Of a stretch of DNA of 64,000 nt, positions 6,298 to 15,425 are shown piece by piece. Under the pieces are notes generated by a model that worked only from the letters and a program-made list of their open reading frames with translations, made no database searches and was not told where the DNA came from. The first letter of the stretch is position 1. Each line of letters begins with the position of its first letter. Location: contig NC_019780.1 of NCBI RefSeq assembly GCF_000317615.1, positions 2,067,840 through 2,131,839 on the forward strand, read 5' to 3'. The DNA comes from Dactylococcopsis salina PCC 8305 (GTDB lineage: Bacteria; Cyanobacteriota; Cyanobacteriia; Cyanobacteriales; Rubidibacteraceae). Both the position numbers and the translations under genes were made by a program.

Positions 6298-8868
6298 ATG
6301 AGTATTTCCCAAATCGTAACATGGTTACAAGAACGGACAGCATTAGCAGTTTTACCAGAAAACGTCCTTAGCGCGATCGCACCGTTATTAGAGGAACGAA
6401 TCGCAGGATCAAATCAAACCTTAGTCCAAGCAGAAACGCAGCCATTAGGACTGTATATCCTTCAGTCTGGACAAATAGAAAGTCAACCCTCACCGAAAAT
6501 TACTCCCCAAACTTCTAACAAACTGTCCTCAAATTTTAGTTTACTTCCAGGCAGTATTATCAACTTAAAATCATTAATTCTCAATCAACCGACAAGGGAA
6601 ACAATCATCACCAAAAGCGAATGTAAATTTTGGTTTCTCAATAGCGAGAAAATGCGAGCATTAATCGCAAAATATCCCGAAATTACTCAAGTTTTTTCCC
6701 AACAACTGGCGGAAGAATTAGCACTGGTTTCCTCACAACTTAACTTTGAACAAGAACGCTCCTATATTTTACGTCCATATTTGGTGACAAAAGCCAGACG
6801 AGGAATTGTCGGAAGAAGTCGGTATGCGGTGCGTTTGCGACAACAAATTAAACAAGCCTCAGAGAGTCGAGAATCAGTGTTAATTTTTGGTGAACCAGGG
6901 TTAGGAAAAGATAACACGGGGGCGTTGATTCATTTCGGTTCATCCCAGCGACGAGAACCCATTATCAAAATTGACTGTAGCACGTTACAAGCCAGTGGCG
7001 CACAATTATTTGGACGGTCTCAAGGCAAATTTGGTTTAATTGAAGCGTTAGGAAAGGGAACTCTCGTTTTCAATAACGTTCAAGAACTTGATCCAGAATT
7101 ATTGCCCTCGATCGCGCAACTCCTCAAAGATAACACCTACACCCCTGTTCCCCGCGCAGATGAACCTCCTCCTCCCCCAAAAACCTCTCAAGCTCGAATT
7201 ATTCTAATTTCCGAAAAAACCATCCCCGAACTCGATGGTTTAGTTCAACAGAGAATTAAAGTCCCGCCGTTGCGAGTGCGGAAAGGAGACATAGAAGATC
7301 AAGTCAAATACTACATTAGTTTAATTTGTCGCAGTAAAGGACTGAAAAAACCACAATTGACCACAGAAGCAACCCGACGCTTACAAGCCTATGATTTTCC
7401 TAACAATTTAACCGAATTGGAGAATTTGATCCGACGGGCGATCGTCCAATTACCAGAAGGACAACCCCTAACCGAGGAAATTGTCTGGCCCTCCCAAAGC
7501 AAAAAGAAACAATTTCGCCTGAATCTCCTGAACACCTTTCCCCGTTTCCGTCGCTTCCTGAGAAGTGTTTGGTATCCAGACCGCTTTAACTATTGGTTTG
7601 TTCTCCCAGCGTTTACCCTTGTGGTCGCCATTTTATTTCTTGGACCGCAAACTCGTTCCGAGAATTTTGCGCTGAATCTATTTTGGGCGTGGTGGTGGCC
7701 CGGTGTTCTCATTGCTTTTCCCTTTGTGGGACGATTATGGTGCGCTGTCTGTCCGTTTATGATTTATGGGGAACTCACCCAAAAAATCTCTCTGTGGTTA
7801 TTTCCTCGCGAACTGAAACGCTGGCCCCGTCAGTCGGCGGAACAATGGGGGGGTTGGTTTTTATTCGGCTTATTTGCCTTGATTTTACTCTGGGAAGAAC
7901 TGTGGCATTTAGAAAACACCGCTTATCTTTCCGCTTGTTTACTGCTTTTGATTACCGCCGGTGCTGTGATCTTTTCCCTACTATTTGAACGGCGATTTTG
8001 GTGTCGCTATCTTTGTCCCATCGGGGGGATGAACGGAATGTTTGCGAAACTCTCCATGACGGAATTACGAGCGCAACAGGGGACTTGTTCTGCTGAATGT
8101 ACCACTTATCAATGTTATAAAGGCGGTCCGGAAAAAGGAGAAGGACAAGAAACCATGGGTTGTCCCCTCTATTCTCATCCTGCACAATTGGACGATAATC
8201 GAGATTGTGTTTTGTGCATGACTTGTCTTAAAGCCTGTCCCCATCGTTCCGTAGAGGTGAATTTACGCCCTCCAGGGATCGAGTTATGGACGACGCATCA
8301 GCCCCACGCTTATGAAGTGGCGTTATTATTTCTCTTGTTAGATGTGGTGTTTTTGCATCGTCTCCCAGAAATTCAAGCGTATTGGGGACTGAGTTGGAAT
8401 TTAGAAAACTTTTGGGTGCATTTTCTGGTTTCTGTAGCGGCGTTAACTGTACCAGCTTTGATTCCCATTTTCGCCCAAATTAGCAGGGGGTTATTACATC
8501 AGTTGACCATCTTTCTTAACCCGAAAGGAGTCCACCAGAAACCGCTTCCTTTGCTGGAAAGTGCTTATGGCTATCTCCCTCTCGTTTTGGGGGCAAATTT
8601 AGCCCATTATCTCGATTTAGGGTTAGGGGAAGGAGGACGCTTACTCCCTGTGATGGCGGCGACGTTTGGGCTAAATGGTGAAGGTTTTCCGATCGCGGTA
8701 GCTGATCCGATAGTGATTGATTTTTTACAAGGGGTGACATTATTCGTTGGGGGGTTATTAGCTGTGATTTTGACTCAAAAAATCCTTCGCAGTTCTTTTT
8801 GGTCGCTCTTACCTCAATATTTGGCAATTTTGGCGTTATCGGTCTCGTTTTGGGAGTTGATTGTTTAA
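6298..8868 (+). CDS. cNMP-binding / sigma54-type AAA+ / polyferredoxin membrane fusion protein
   Basis: The protein has 856 residues. Residues ~10-150 resemble a cyclic-nucleotide-binding domain. Residues ~165-400 are a sigma54-activator-like AAA+ domain with Walker A GEPGLGKDNTG (K204). The GAFTGA loop is missing (residues 238-250 read FGRSQGKFGLIEA) and the Walker B acids are replaced (TLVFNN, N259 N260). Residues ~430-580 are membrane helices of the NapH/NosR polyferredoxin type with C482/C485 (WCAVCP) and C569/C573 (WCRYLCP). A Cys-rich stretch (C597, C601, C606, C622) and a 4Fe-4S motif C637-x2-C-x2-C-x3-CP follow, then more membrane helices to the end. The parts suggest a membrane redox sensor or electron-transfer protein with an N-terminal regulatory head. 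Cyanobacteria lack sigma54, so a classical activator role is unlikely. Confidence 0.8.
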   Translation: MSISQIVTWLQERTALAVLPENVLSAIAPLLEERIAGSNQTLVQAETQPLGLYILQSGQIESQPSPKITPQTSNKLSSNFSLLPGSIINLKSLILNQPTRETIITKSECKFWFLNSEKMRALIAKYPEITQVFSQQLAEELALVSSQLNFEQERSYILRPYLVTKARRGIVGRSRYAVRLRQQIKQASESRESVLIFGEPGLGKDNTGALIHFGSSQRREPIIKIDCSTLQASGAQLFGRSQGKFGLIEALGKGTLVFNNVQELDPELLPSIAQLLKDNTYTPVPRADEPPPPPKTSQARIILISEKTIPELDGLVQQRIKVPPLRVRKGDIEDQVKYYISLICRSKGLKKPQLTTEATRRLQAYDFPNNLTELENLIRRAIVQLPEGQPLTEEIVWPSQSKKKQFRLNLLNTFPRFRRFLRSVWYPDRFNYWFVLPAFTLVVAILFLGPQTRSENFALNLFWAWWWPGVLIAFPFVGRLWCAVCPFMIYGELTQKISLWLFPRELKRWPRQSAEQWGGWFLFGLFALILLWEELWHLENTAYLSACLLLLITAGAVIFSLLFERRFWCRYLCPIGGMNGMFAKLSMTELRAQQGTCSAECTTYQCYKGGPEKGEGQETMGCPLYSHPAQLDDNRDCVLCMTCLKACPHRSVEVNLRPPGIELWTTHQPHAYEVALLFLLLDVVFLHRLPEIQAYWGLSWNLENFWVHFLVSVAALTVPALIPIFAQISRGLLHQLTIFLNPKGVHQKPLPLLESAYGYLPLVLGANLAHYLDLGLGEGGRLLPVMAATFGLNGEGFPIAVADPIVIDFLQGVTLFVGGLLAVILTQKILRSSFWSLLPQYLAILALSVSFWELIV

Positions 8869-8940
8869 AGCTCGATTGTTACACAGTTGAATGAATTGCG
8901 CCCCCCAACCGCCTCAATATAGAGGAAACTCACTGGTAAA

Positions 8941-9056
8941 GTCCCCCAGACTTGGGGGATTTAGGGGGCAAGTCCCCCAGACTTGGGGGATTTAGGGGGC
9001 AAGTCCCCCAGACTTGGGGGATTTAGGGGGCAAGTCCCCCAGACTTGGGGGATTTA
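8941..9056. repeat. 31-bp tandem repeat, 3.7 units
   Basis: Units begin at 8941, 8972, 9003 and 9034. Each reads GTCCCCCAGACTTGGGGG followed by ATTTAGGGGGCAA. The fourth unit is cut at 9056 by the inserted element at 9057-9147, and its remainder (GGGGGCAAG) resumes at 9151. Each unit can fold as CCCCC/GGGGG. Confidence 0.9.
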
Positions 9057-9147
9057 TATCAGGTTCGGGTAATTGTTTATAATTGGTGTTGGGTTTCGCT
9101 TCGCTACACCCAACCTACTTTTTATCATTGATTGAGCGAACCTGATA
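9057..9147. mobile_element. 91-bp MITE with TTA target duplication
   Basis: Perfect 11-bp terminal inverted repeats TATCAGGTTCG (9057-9067) and CGAACCTGATA (9137-9147) bound the element. It is flanked by TTA at 9054-9056 and 9148-9150. Removing the element and one TTA restores the 31-bp repeat unit exactly. The interior carries the widespread TGTTGGGTTTCGCTTCGCTA hairpin. A 3-bp T-N-A duplication is known for one IS5 subgroup (IS1031), so that family is a possible helper; this is inference. The rest of 9151-9386 is the psbB upstream region, AT-rich, with no gene. Confidence 0.8.
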
Positions 9148-9386
9148 TTAGGGGGCAAGTGCGTAACTCCTGCTTGATTAAGGTTTAACCCTGATTCTTG
9201 CCAAGTTCCTCTAACAAAAGTTACACTTTGTAAAATATCTTTAATTTGTTTTCAGAACTTGTTAATAAGAACGAGAGCGAATTCGTACTGTTTTCTCCCT
9301 CGAAACAGGTTCGGTATCAAAAAAAAAGAATGATGTAAAATTTTTGTAAACGTTGGTTCTCATTTATTAAAGGAGGAGCGTAGTCT

Positions 9387-10916
9387 ATGGGACTACCTTG
9401 GTATCGAGTTCACACAGTGGTTTTAAACGACCCAGGACGTTTGATTTCTGTTCACCTAATGCACACCGCATTAGTCGCAGGTTGGGCGGGATCAATGGCG
9501 TTGTTTGAATTAGCAACATTTGATCCCAGTGACCCTGTATTAAATCCGATGTGGCGACAAGGAATGTTCGTGTTGCCTTTTATGACCCGTTTAGGGGTGA
9601 CGGAATCTTGGGGTGGCTGGAGTGTCACTGGGGAAACCGCAATTGACCCAGGCATTTGGTCTTTTGAAGGGGTTGCGATCGCGCACATTATCCTCTCGGG
9701 ATTACTCTTTTTAGCCGCTTGCTGGCACTGGGTTTATTGGGATTTAGATTTATTCTATGACCCTCGCACGGGCGAACCCGCGCTTGATCTTCCCAAAATG
9801 TTTGGGATTCACTTATTCTTATCGGGATTACTCTGTTTTGGGTTTGGTGCTTTCCACCTCACGGGTTTATTCGGTCCGGGGATGTGGGTGTCCGATCCCT
9901 ACGGTTTAACGGGTCATGTGCAACCAGTTGCTCCCGAATGGGGTCCGGCTGGGTTTAACCCGTTTAACGCTGGTGGTGTCGTCGCTCACCACATCGCAGC
10001 TGGAATTGTGGGCATTATCGCGGGAATTTTCCACTTGGCGGTGCGTCCCCCACAAAGACTTTACCGTGCGTTACGGATGGGGAATATTGAAACCGTCCTC
10101 TCTAGCAGTATCGCTGCGGTCTTCTTTGCTGCGTTCGTTGTTGCAGGAACAATGTGGTATGGTAGCGCAACTACCCCGATCGAGCTATTTGGTCCCACTC
10201 GTTATCAATGGGATCAGGGCTACTTCCAAGAGGAGATCGATCGCCGCGTCAATAGCTACATGGCGGATGGATATAGCCGCTCTGAGGCTTGGTCTAAAAT
10301 TCCTGAAAAACTTGCGTTCTACGACTATGTGGGAAATAACCCTTCCAAAGGTGGTTTATTCCGTGTCGGTCCCATGAACCAAGGTGATGGTCTAGCGCAA
10401 GCCTGGTTAGGACATCCCGTCTTTAAGGATGCAGAAGGTCGAGAATTAGCCGTTCGTCGTCTTCCTAACTTCTTTGAAACCTTCCCCGTCGTTTTAGAAG
10501 ACAAAAATGGCGTTGTTCGTGCGGATATTCCTTTCCGTCGTGCCGAATCGAAATATAGTATCGAACAAATGGGGGTTGATGTTACCTTCTTTGGCGGTGC
10601 TTTAGATGGTCAAACCTTTGAAAATGCCTCAAAAGTTAAGAAGTATGCTCGGAAAGCTCAACTCGGAGAAGTCTTTGAGTTCGATCGCGCGACTCTTGGC
10701 TCTGATGGGGTCTTCCGTACCAGTCCTCGGGGATGGTTTACCTTCGGTCACGCTGTGTTTGCGTTACTGTTCTTCTTTGGTCATATTTGGCATGGTTCTC
10801 GGACTCTCTACCGCGATGTTTTCGCTGGTGTGGAAGCCGATTTAGAAGAACAAGTGGAATGGGGTGCATTCCAGAAAGTTGGTGATAAATCGACTCGTAA
10901 CCCTAACCGCGCTTAA
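9387..10916 (+). CDS. psbB: Photosystem II CP47 chlorophyll apoprotein
   Basis: This 509-residue protein is the full length of CP47, the inner antenna of photosystem II in the thylakoid membrane. It starts [20 protein letters not shown], has six transmembrane helices with chlorophyll-ligating His residues (for example [39 protein letters not shown]) and the large lumenal loop between helices V and VI. The start has a strong ribosome site AAAGGAGG about 11 bases upstream. A hairpin terminator follows at 10947. psbT, normally the near neighbour, is 558 bp downstream beyond a gene remnant. Confidence 0.98.
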   Translation: MGLPWYRVHTVVLNDPGRLISVHLMHTALVAGWAGSMALFELATFDPSDPVLNPMWRQGMFVLPFMTRLGVTESWGGWSVTGETAIDPGIWSFEGVAIAHIILSGLLFLAACWHWVYWDLDLFYDPRTGEPALDLPKMFGIHLFLSGLLCFGFGAFHLTGLFGPGMWVSDPYGLTGHVQPVAPEWGPAGFNPFNAGGVVAHHIAAGIVGIIAGIFHLAVRPPQRLYRALRMGNIETVLSSSIAAVFFAAFVVAGTMWYGSATTPIELFGPTRYQWDQGYFQEEIDRRVNSYMADGYSRSEAWSKIPEKLAFYDYVGNNPSKGGLFRVGPMNQGDGLAQAWLGHPVFKDAEGRELAVRRLPNFFETFPVVLEDKNGVVRADIPFRRAESKYSIEQMGVDVTFFGGALDGQTFENASKVKKYARKAQLGEVFEFDRATLGSDGVFRTSPRGWFTFGHAVFALLFFFGHIWHGSRTLYRDVFAGVEADLEEQVEWGAFQKVGDKSTRNPNRA

Positions 10917-10946
10917 TTTAATCTGAAAGTAAAATCTAGATTTAGT

Positions 10947-10973
10947 CGTCCGAGGTTTCCTCGGGCGATTTTT
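10947..10973 (+). terminator. psbB terminator hairpin
   Basis: CGTCCGAGG-TTT-CCTCGGGCG forms a 9-bp stem with one G-T pair and is followed by ATTTTT. It lies about 30 bp after the psbB stop. Confidence 0.8.
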
Positions 10974-10983
10974 AGTAGAAGTA

Positions 10984-11008
10984 GTAGGGTGGGCATTGCC
11001 CACCCTAC
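10984..11008. repeat. GTAGGGTGGGCA palindrome
   Basis: A perfect 12-bp inverted repeat (GTAGGGTGGGCA / TGCCCACCCTAC) with a single central base. It belongs to the dispersed family also seen at 31925, 36561, 55876 and 60849. It sits just upstream of the truncated ORF at 11033. Confidence 0.8.
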
Positions 11009-11032
11009 AAGATGTAATATCTACTTTTTAAA

Positions 11033-11389
11033 TTGGTATTAGGACGAGATAGAGTACAAAGAGAAGCCATTGACGAATTAGAAAATCTCACAGAAGAAAA
11101 TCCATTTCGCCAAGTTGCCCTAGAATTGCTTTATACACTCAGGGAGAATCTAGAATTAAAAGAGGAACTCGAACTAGAGGAGAGAGAATTAATTATGCGA
11201 CTTGCCCCTCTTTACCAGCAAAAAAAAGAACAATTGCAACAAGAAGCGGAACAGCATGGAAAGACGATCGCGCAACGGGAAATTGCACAAAAACTCTTTC
11301 GTCAAGGAATGGAAATCAATCAAATTGCTGAATTAACCGAACTTTCCGTTGAAGAGATTGCTAAACTGAACCGTGACACCGCCGAATAG
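11033..11389 (+). pseudogene. C-terminal remnant of an Rpn-family (PD-(D/E)XK) nuclease/transposase
   Basis: The frame encodes VLGRDRVQREAIDELENL, a conserved ELLYTLRENLELKEELELEE segment, a Gln/Glu-rich linker and a C-terminal IAQKLFRQGMEINQIAELTE helix pair. This is the C-terminal part typical of cyanobacterial Rpn-family recombination-promoting nuclease proteins. The nuclease domain is absent. The only start is a TTG at 11033 without a ribosome site, and a GTAGGGTGGGCA palindrome lies immediately upstream. It is therefore probably a 5'-truncated remnant, lying between psbB and psbT. Confidence 0.6.
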
Positions 11390-11474
11390 TTCGACTTAAA
11401 ATCCTCCCCCGCTAACAATTTTCATTTTTGCTGGTAAACTGTTAGATGAAGGGATTAGGAACTTTATTAAAATC

Positions 11475-11570
11475 ATGGAAGCTGTAGCATATATACTCAT
11501 CTTAGCTTGCGGAATCGGTGTTTTATTCTTCGCGATCGCATTTCGTGAACCTCCCCGTATTAACAAATAG
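11475..11570 (+). CDS. psbT: Photosystem II reaction centre protein T
   Basis: The 31-residue protein [20 protein letters not shown] followed by [11 protein letters not shown] matches PsbT along its full length. It is a single-helix subunit at the PSII dimer interface near D1. The ATG at 11475 is supported by the conserved MEAVAYIL start. In many cyanobacteria psbT directly follows psbB; here the two are separated by a terminator, a repeat and a nuclease remnant, so psbT may need its own promoter. Confidence 0.95.
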   Translation: MEAVAYILILACGIGVLFFAIAFREPPRINK

Positions 11571-11704
11571 TTGAACTTGTCACACTGAATACAACAATTG
11601 AGCCATCTTTCTGTTATCCCTGCTTTTGTCAAGGGGTAACGGGATGGTTCTAATTTTGTCGTCATTATCGCCATCGATCAACTAAAATTAAAAACAAACT
11701 AAGT

Positions 11705-11710
11705 TATAAT
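11705..11710 (+). promoter_or_regulatory. -10 element upstream of rps1
   Basis: A consensus TATAAT lies 105 bp before the rps1 ATG. No good -35 box is visible. The space between psbT (11570) and rps1 (11815) holds nothing else recognisable. Confidence 0.5.
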
Positions 11711-11814
11711 AGAATGTTTGTACCATATTTTTACTCAATAAACGTAAGTAGAAATCTGATTTGAGGAACAACTATCAACATAACGGAGATCAAAACATAG
11801 GAATTGAAACACAC

Positions 11815-13011
11815 ATGGTCAGTCAGAACGTAACATCGAATCGAGACATTGGTTTTACTCACGAGGATTTTGCCGCTCTTTTAGACGAATACGATTACCA
11901 CTTTAATCCAGGGGATATTGTCCCTGGTATTGTGTTCAGCGTTGAACCTCGTGGCGCATTGATTGATATTGGGGCGAAAACTGCAGCTTATATCCCCATT
12001 CAAGAAATGTCAATTAATCGTGTGGAAGAACCAGGGGAAGTCCTTCAACCGGAAGAAACACGAGAATTTTTTATTCTGACTGACGAAAACGAAGACGGTC
12101 AATTAACCCTATCCATTCGACGCATTGAATATATGCGAGCTTGGGAACGAGTGCGTCAATTACAAGCAGAAGATGCAACCGTGCGCTCAGGGGTATTCGC
12201 GACCAATCGCGGTGGTGCTTTAGTGCGGATTGAGGGGCTGAGAGGGTTTATCCCTGGCTCTCATATTAGCACTCGTCAACCAAAAGAAGATTTAGTGGCG
12301 CAAGATTTACCGCTAAAATTCTTAGAAGTCGATGAAGAACGTAATCGCTTAGTTCTCAGCCACCGACGCGCCTTAGTGGAACGGAAGATGAGTGGCTTAA
12401 AAGTGGGAGAAGTGGTGATTGGTTCAGTGCGCGGAATCAAGCCTTATGGTGCGTTTATTGATATTGGCGGTGTCAGTGGACTGCTTCACATTTCAGAAAT
12501 TTCTCACGACCATATTGATACGCCAAGCAGTGTGTTTGATATCAATGATGAATTGAAGGTGATGATCATTGATTTGGATGCGGAACGGGGACGGATTTCT
12601 CTCTCGACTAAACAGTTAGAACCCATTGCTGGTGCGATGTTGAACGATCGAGAATCGGTGTTTGAGCAAGCGGATAAAATGGCGCAACGCTTCCGTCGTA
12701 AGTTGCAATATCAAACTCAAGGATTGGCGAGTGAAGAAATAGATGCGAAACTGAACGAAGAGTTTGGTCCCATTGGTAAGCGTCCTGGTGAACAGGAAAA
12801 AGCAGAAGTTCCTTCCGAAACGGTGGAGTCTGAACAAACCAATGTTACCGCTACAGAAACCGAAACTGAAACTGAAGCAGTAGCAACAACAACGGAAGAA
12901 ACTACTGTTACTGAGGAAACGCCAGAAGAAACAGTGACAGAAGCAACTGAACCTTCTTCAGAAGAAACAAACACTGAGGAAGAGGAAATTGTTTCTGCAA
13001 GTAATGAGTAA
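11815..13011 (+). CDS. rps1: 30S ribosomal protein S1
   Basis: ATG at 11815 gives 398 residues starting MVSQNVTSNRDIGFTHEDFA, as in cyanobacterial S1. An upstream in-frame TTG at 11761 would add 18 unlike residues and is rejected. Three S1 RNA-binding domains follow at about 30-105 (PGDIVPGIVFSVEPRGALID), 120-185 and 195-270 (GEVVIGSVRGIKPYGAFIDI). S1 binds mRNA on the 30S subunit to help initiation. After residue ~300 there is an extra ~90-residue acidic, Thr/Glu-rich tail (ATETETETEAVATTTEE) beyond the common cyanobacterial length of about 330. A terminator follows. Confidence 0.95.
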   Translation: MVSQNVTSNRDIGFTHEDFAALLDEYDYHFNPGDIVPGIVFSVEPRGALIDIGAKTAAYIPIQEMSINRVEEPGEVLQPEETREFFILTDENEDGQLTLSIRRIEYMRAWERVRQLQAEDATVRSGVFATNRGGALVRIEGLRGFIPGSHISTRQPKEDLVAQDLPLKFLEVDEERNRLVLSHRRALVERKMSGLKVGEVVIGSVRGIKPYGAFIDIGGVSGLLHISEISHDHIDTPSSVFDINDELKVMIIDLDAERGRISLSTKQLEPIAGAMLNDRESVFEQADKMAQRFRRKLQYQTQGLASEEIDAKLNEEFGPIGKRPGEQEKAEVPSETVESEQTNVTATETETETEAVATTTEETTVTEETPEETVTEATEPSSEETNTEEEEIVSASNE

Positions 13012-13035
13012 GTTCAAACCATGACAAAATTAAAA

Positions 13036-13061
13036 AGAGAGGGGTCGCCCTCTTTTTTTTT
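13036..13061 (+). terminator. rps1 terminator
   Basis: AGAGGG-GTCG-CCCTCT is followed by nine T residues, a canonical intrinsic terminator 25 bp after the rps1 stop. Confidence 0.9.
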
Positions 13062-13100
13062 GAGAACAATTTTGAGACAAATTTTAGAGGTAAAAAATTG

Positions 13101-13838
13101 GTGACAATTGATTGTCAGGGTAAACAATTTAATGAGATTGAAGGGATTGTCTTTGATAAAGATGGTACATTAGCTGATTCTGAGCAATTTTTACGAGAAT
13201 TAGGACAAAAACGCGCTCGTTTGCTAGATGCAAAAATTCCGGGAGTCGGTGATCCTTTACTGATGGCGTTTGGGATTGAACAAGATGATCTCAACCCAGT
13301 GGGGTTGATGGCGGTGGGAAGTCGCTATGAAAATGAAATCGCAGCTGCTGCTTATGTGGCGGAAACGGGTCGCGGTTGGTTGGAGTCGATCGCGATCGCG
13401 CAGGCAGCTTTTACCGAAGCAGACGCACATTTTACCAGTGATGCAAAGACTTCTCCCTTATTTTCAGGGTGTCTAGAACAATTACAACGGTTGTCAGAAG
13501 TAGGATTGAAATTAGCGATTCTTTCGGCGGATACTCAAGCCAGCGTAGAAGCATTTATCGATCGCCACGAACTTTCCCCTTATTTTCAATTCGCCCAAGG
13601 CGTGACACCAGAGGGATTACAGAAACCTGATCCGCGATTATATTTACGAACTTGTGAACAGTTGCAAATTGAACCAAGAAAAACGCTCATGGTGGGAGAT
13701 GCTCCAGGAGACATCCAAATGGCAAAACAAGCAGGATGTGGCGGCGCGATCGGGATTTGTTGGGAAAATGCAGCAGCGAGTGATTTAAAAGAAGCAGATT
13801 GCACGATCGGGCAGCTAGACGAATTAAAAATTTCCTAA
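13101..13838 (+). CDS. HAD family hydrolase
   Basis: All four HAD motifs are visible: DKDGTLADSE (nucleophile Asp and general acid Asp), ILSADTQ (motif II), KPDPRLY (Lys of motif III) and MVGDAPGDIQMAKQAGC (motif IV acids). The cap is alpha-helical, the phosphoglycolate phosphatase-like type. The protein is about 245 residues. The start is either GTG at 13101 or TTG at 13098; AGAGG at 13086 fits GTG better. The substrate, probably a small phosphorylated metabolite, cannot be decided. Confidence 0.85.
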   Translation: MTIDCQGKQFNEIEGIVFDKDGTLADSEQFLRELGQKRARLLDAKIPGVGDPLLMAFGIEQDDLNPVGLMAVGSRYENEIAAAAYVAETGRGWLESIAIAQAAFTEADAHFTSDAKTSPLFSGCLEQLQRLSEVGLKLAILSADTQASVEAFIDRHELSPYFQFAQGVTPEGLQKPDPRLYLRTCEQLQIEPRKTLMVGDAPGDIQMAKQAGCGGAIGICWENAAASDLKEADCTIGQLDELKIS

Positions 13839-13901
13839 TCCCTTGTTGATGGGAGGAAAAGCAATCTCACCCAACATCAATTCCATGAGAATTATGACGC
13901 A

Positions 13902-13931
13902 TTGCCAGCTATCTGATATAGTGACTATGAA
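13902..13931 (+). promoter_or_regulatory. Possible metK promoter
   Basis: TTGCCA (13902-13907) and TATGAA (13926-13931) are separated by 18 bp, about 130 bp before the metK start. The long leader 13932-14062 has some inverted segments, but I could not fit a known SAM riboswitch class to it. Confidence 0.35.
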
Positions 13932-14046
13932 CGACAGGGAAGTAAAACAGATTATACATCCCCAAGCAGTAACCTGTATAACGGAAACGTCAATTTAACC
14001 TTGTCCGTCCATAGAGGTTGCTCAGAAACAAGTGAAACACACGATT

Positions 14047-14052
14047 AGGAGG
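14047..14052 (+). promoter_or_regulatory. metK ribosome binding site deciding a TTG start
   Basis: AGGAGG lies 10 bases upstream of TTG at 14063. No ATG or GTG in frame lies nearby, so the TTG is the likely start. Confidence 0.8.
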
Positions 14053-14062
14053 AAAAACTAAC

Positions 14063-15313
14063 TTGTCTAGTAAATATATTTTCAGTTCAGAATCGGTAAC
14101 AGAAGGTCATCCTGATAAGGTGTGTGACCAAATTTCCGATACAATTCTCGACGCATTACTCGCAGAAGACGATAAAAGTCGTGTTGCTGCTGAAGTCGTC
14201 GTCAATACTGGATTAGTTTTGGTGACAGGGGAAATTACCTCCAAAACCCAAGTCAACTTTGTGAACCTAGTTCGCGACAAAATCAAAGAAATTGGTTATA
14301 CCGACGCTGACAATGGCTTCTCTGCTGATAGCTGTGCGGTATTAGTTGCGCTTGATGAACAATCTCCAGATATTTCTCAAGGTGTTACCAGCGCACAAGA
14401 AAGCCGTGACCTCAGCGATGATGAATTAGACCAAATTGGGGCCGGTGATCAAGGTTTAATGTTTGGGTTTGCTTGCAACGAAACCCCAGAATTAATGCCA
14501 TTACCGATCAGTTTATCTCACCGTCTTACCCGTCAACTGGCAAAAGTCCGTAAAGACGGAACATTAAACTATCTTCGTCCTGATGGCAAAAGCCAAGTCA
14601 GTGTTGCTTACGAAAATGGTAAACCCGTTCGTATCGACACGATTTTACTTTCCACCCAACATGACGCAGAAGTCGGTGGAAGCACCGAAGAGAAAGCGGT
14701 TCACGACAAAATTAAAGCTGATCTCTGGGAAAAAGTGGTTCTCCCCATTTTTGAAGATATCGACATCAAACCCGATGCTGATACCAAGTATTTAATGAAC
14801 CCCACTGGTAAATTTGTTGTCGGTGGTCCTCAAGGTGACGCAGGTTTAACGGGACGGAAAATTATTGTTGATACCTATGGCGGTTATTCTCGTCATGGTG
14901 GCGGTGCTTTCTCTGGTAAAGACCCAACAAAAGTTGACCGTAGCGCAGCTTATGCAACTCGTTATGTGGCGAAAAACATCGTTGCTGCTGGTTTAGCAGA
15001 AAAATGTGAAGTTCAACTCAGCTACGCCATTGGGGTAGCTCGTCCCACCAGCGTTTTCGTTGATACCTTTGGCACTGGTAAAGTTGATGAAGATAAACTT
15101 CTCGAAGTGATTCGCGAAAACTTTGAACTTCGCCCTGCTGGTATTATCCAAGCGTTCGATTTACAATCTCTCCCGAAACAACGTGGCGGACGCTTCTATC
15201 AAGATACCGCAGCCTATGGTCACTTCGGACGACCTGACCTTGATTTGCCTTGGGAACGCACCGATAAAGTTGAGACGTTGAAAGAAGCTCTCAAAGCGGC
15301 TGCAGCCGTGTAG
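14063..15313 (+). CDS. metK: S-adenosylmethionine synthase
   Basis: This 416-residue enzyme makes S-adenosylmethionine from methionine and ATP in the cytoplasm. The N-terminus [20 protein letters not shown] is the family signature with the catalytic His of [25 protein letters not shown] and [20 protein letters not shown] are the two PROSITE-type motifs. Length is normal. The start is TTG, supported by a strong AGGAGG. A terminator follows at 15345, so metK ends its transcription unit. Confidence 0.97.
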   Translation: MSSKYIFSSESVTEGHPDKVCDQISDTILDALLAEDDKSRVAAEVVVNTGLVLVTGEITSKTQVNFVNLVRDKIKEIGYTDADNGFSADSCAVLVALDEQSPDISQGVTSAQESRDLSDDELDQIGAGDQGLMFGFACNETPELMPLPISLSHRLTRQLAKVRKDGTLNYLRPDGKSQVSVAYENGKPVRIDTILLSTQHDAEVGGSTEEKAVHDKIKADLWEKVVLPIFEDIDIKPDADTKYLMNPTGKFVVGGPQGDAGLTGRKIIVDTYGGYSRHGGGAFSGKDPTKVDRSAAYATRYVAKNIVAAGLAEKCEVQLSYAIGVARPTSVFVDTFGTGKVDEDKLLEVIRENFELRPAGIIQAFDLQSLPKQRGGRFYQDTAAYGHFGRPDLDLPWERTDKVETLKEALKAAAAV

Positions 15314-15344
15314 ATTAGATTAGTTTAATCTCATTCATTTTTCA

Positions 15345-15377
15345 CCCTTCTCTCTTTCGGGGAGAGGGGTTTTTTTA
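15345..15377 (+). terminator. metK terminator
   Basis: CCCTTCTCTC-TTTCGG-GGAGAGGGG followed by seven T residues, 31 bp after the metK stop. Confidence 0.85.
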
Positions 15378-15425
15378 TGTGATTTTTAGGGAATTAAGAT
15401 TAAAAATAAAGAAGTCAAAAAATCA

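Noticed and set aside
6298-7500. Classical sigma54-dependent activator
   Set aside because: GAFTGA loop and Walker B acids are missing and cyanobacteria lack sigma54.
7593-7988. 131-aa frame inside the polyferredoxin gene
   Set aside because: Alternative-frame shadow of the membrane region.
8941-9056. CRISPR-like array of 31-bp repeats
   Set aside because: The repeats are directly adjacent with no unique spacers, and no cas genes are present.
13932-14062. SAM riboswitch in the metK leader
   Set aside because: The leader is long enough, but I could not identify the conserved core of any SAM riboswitch class. A covariance-model search would decide.
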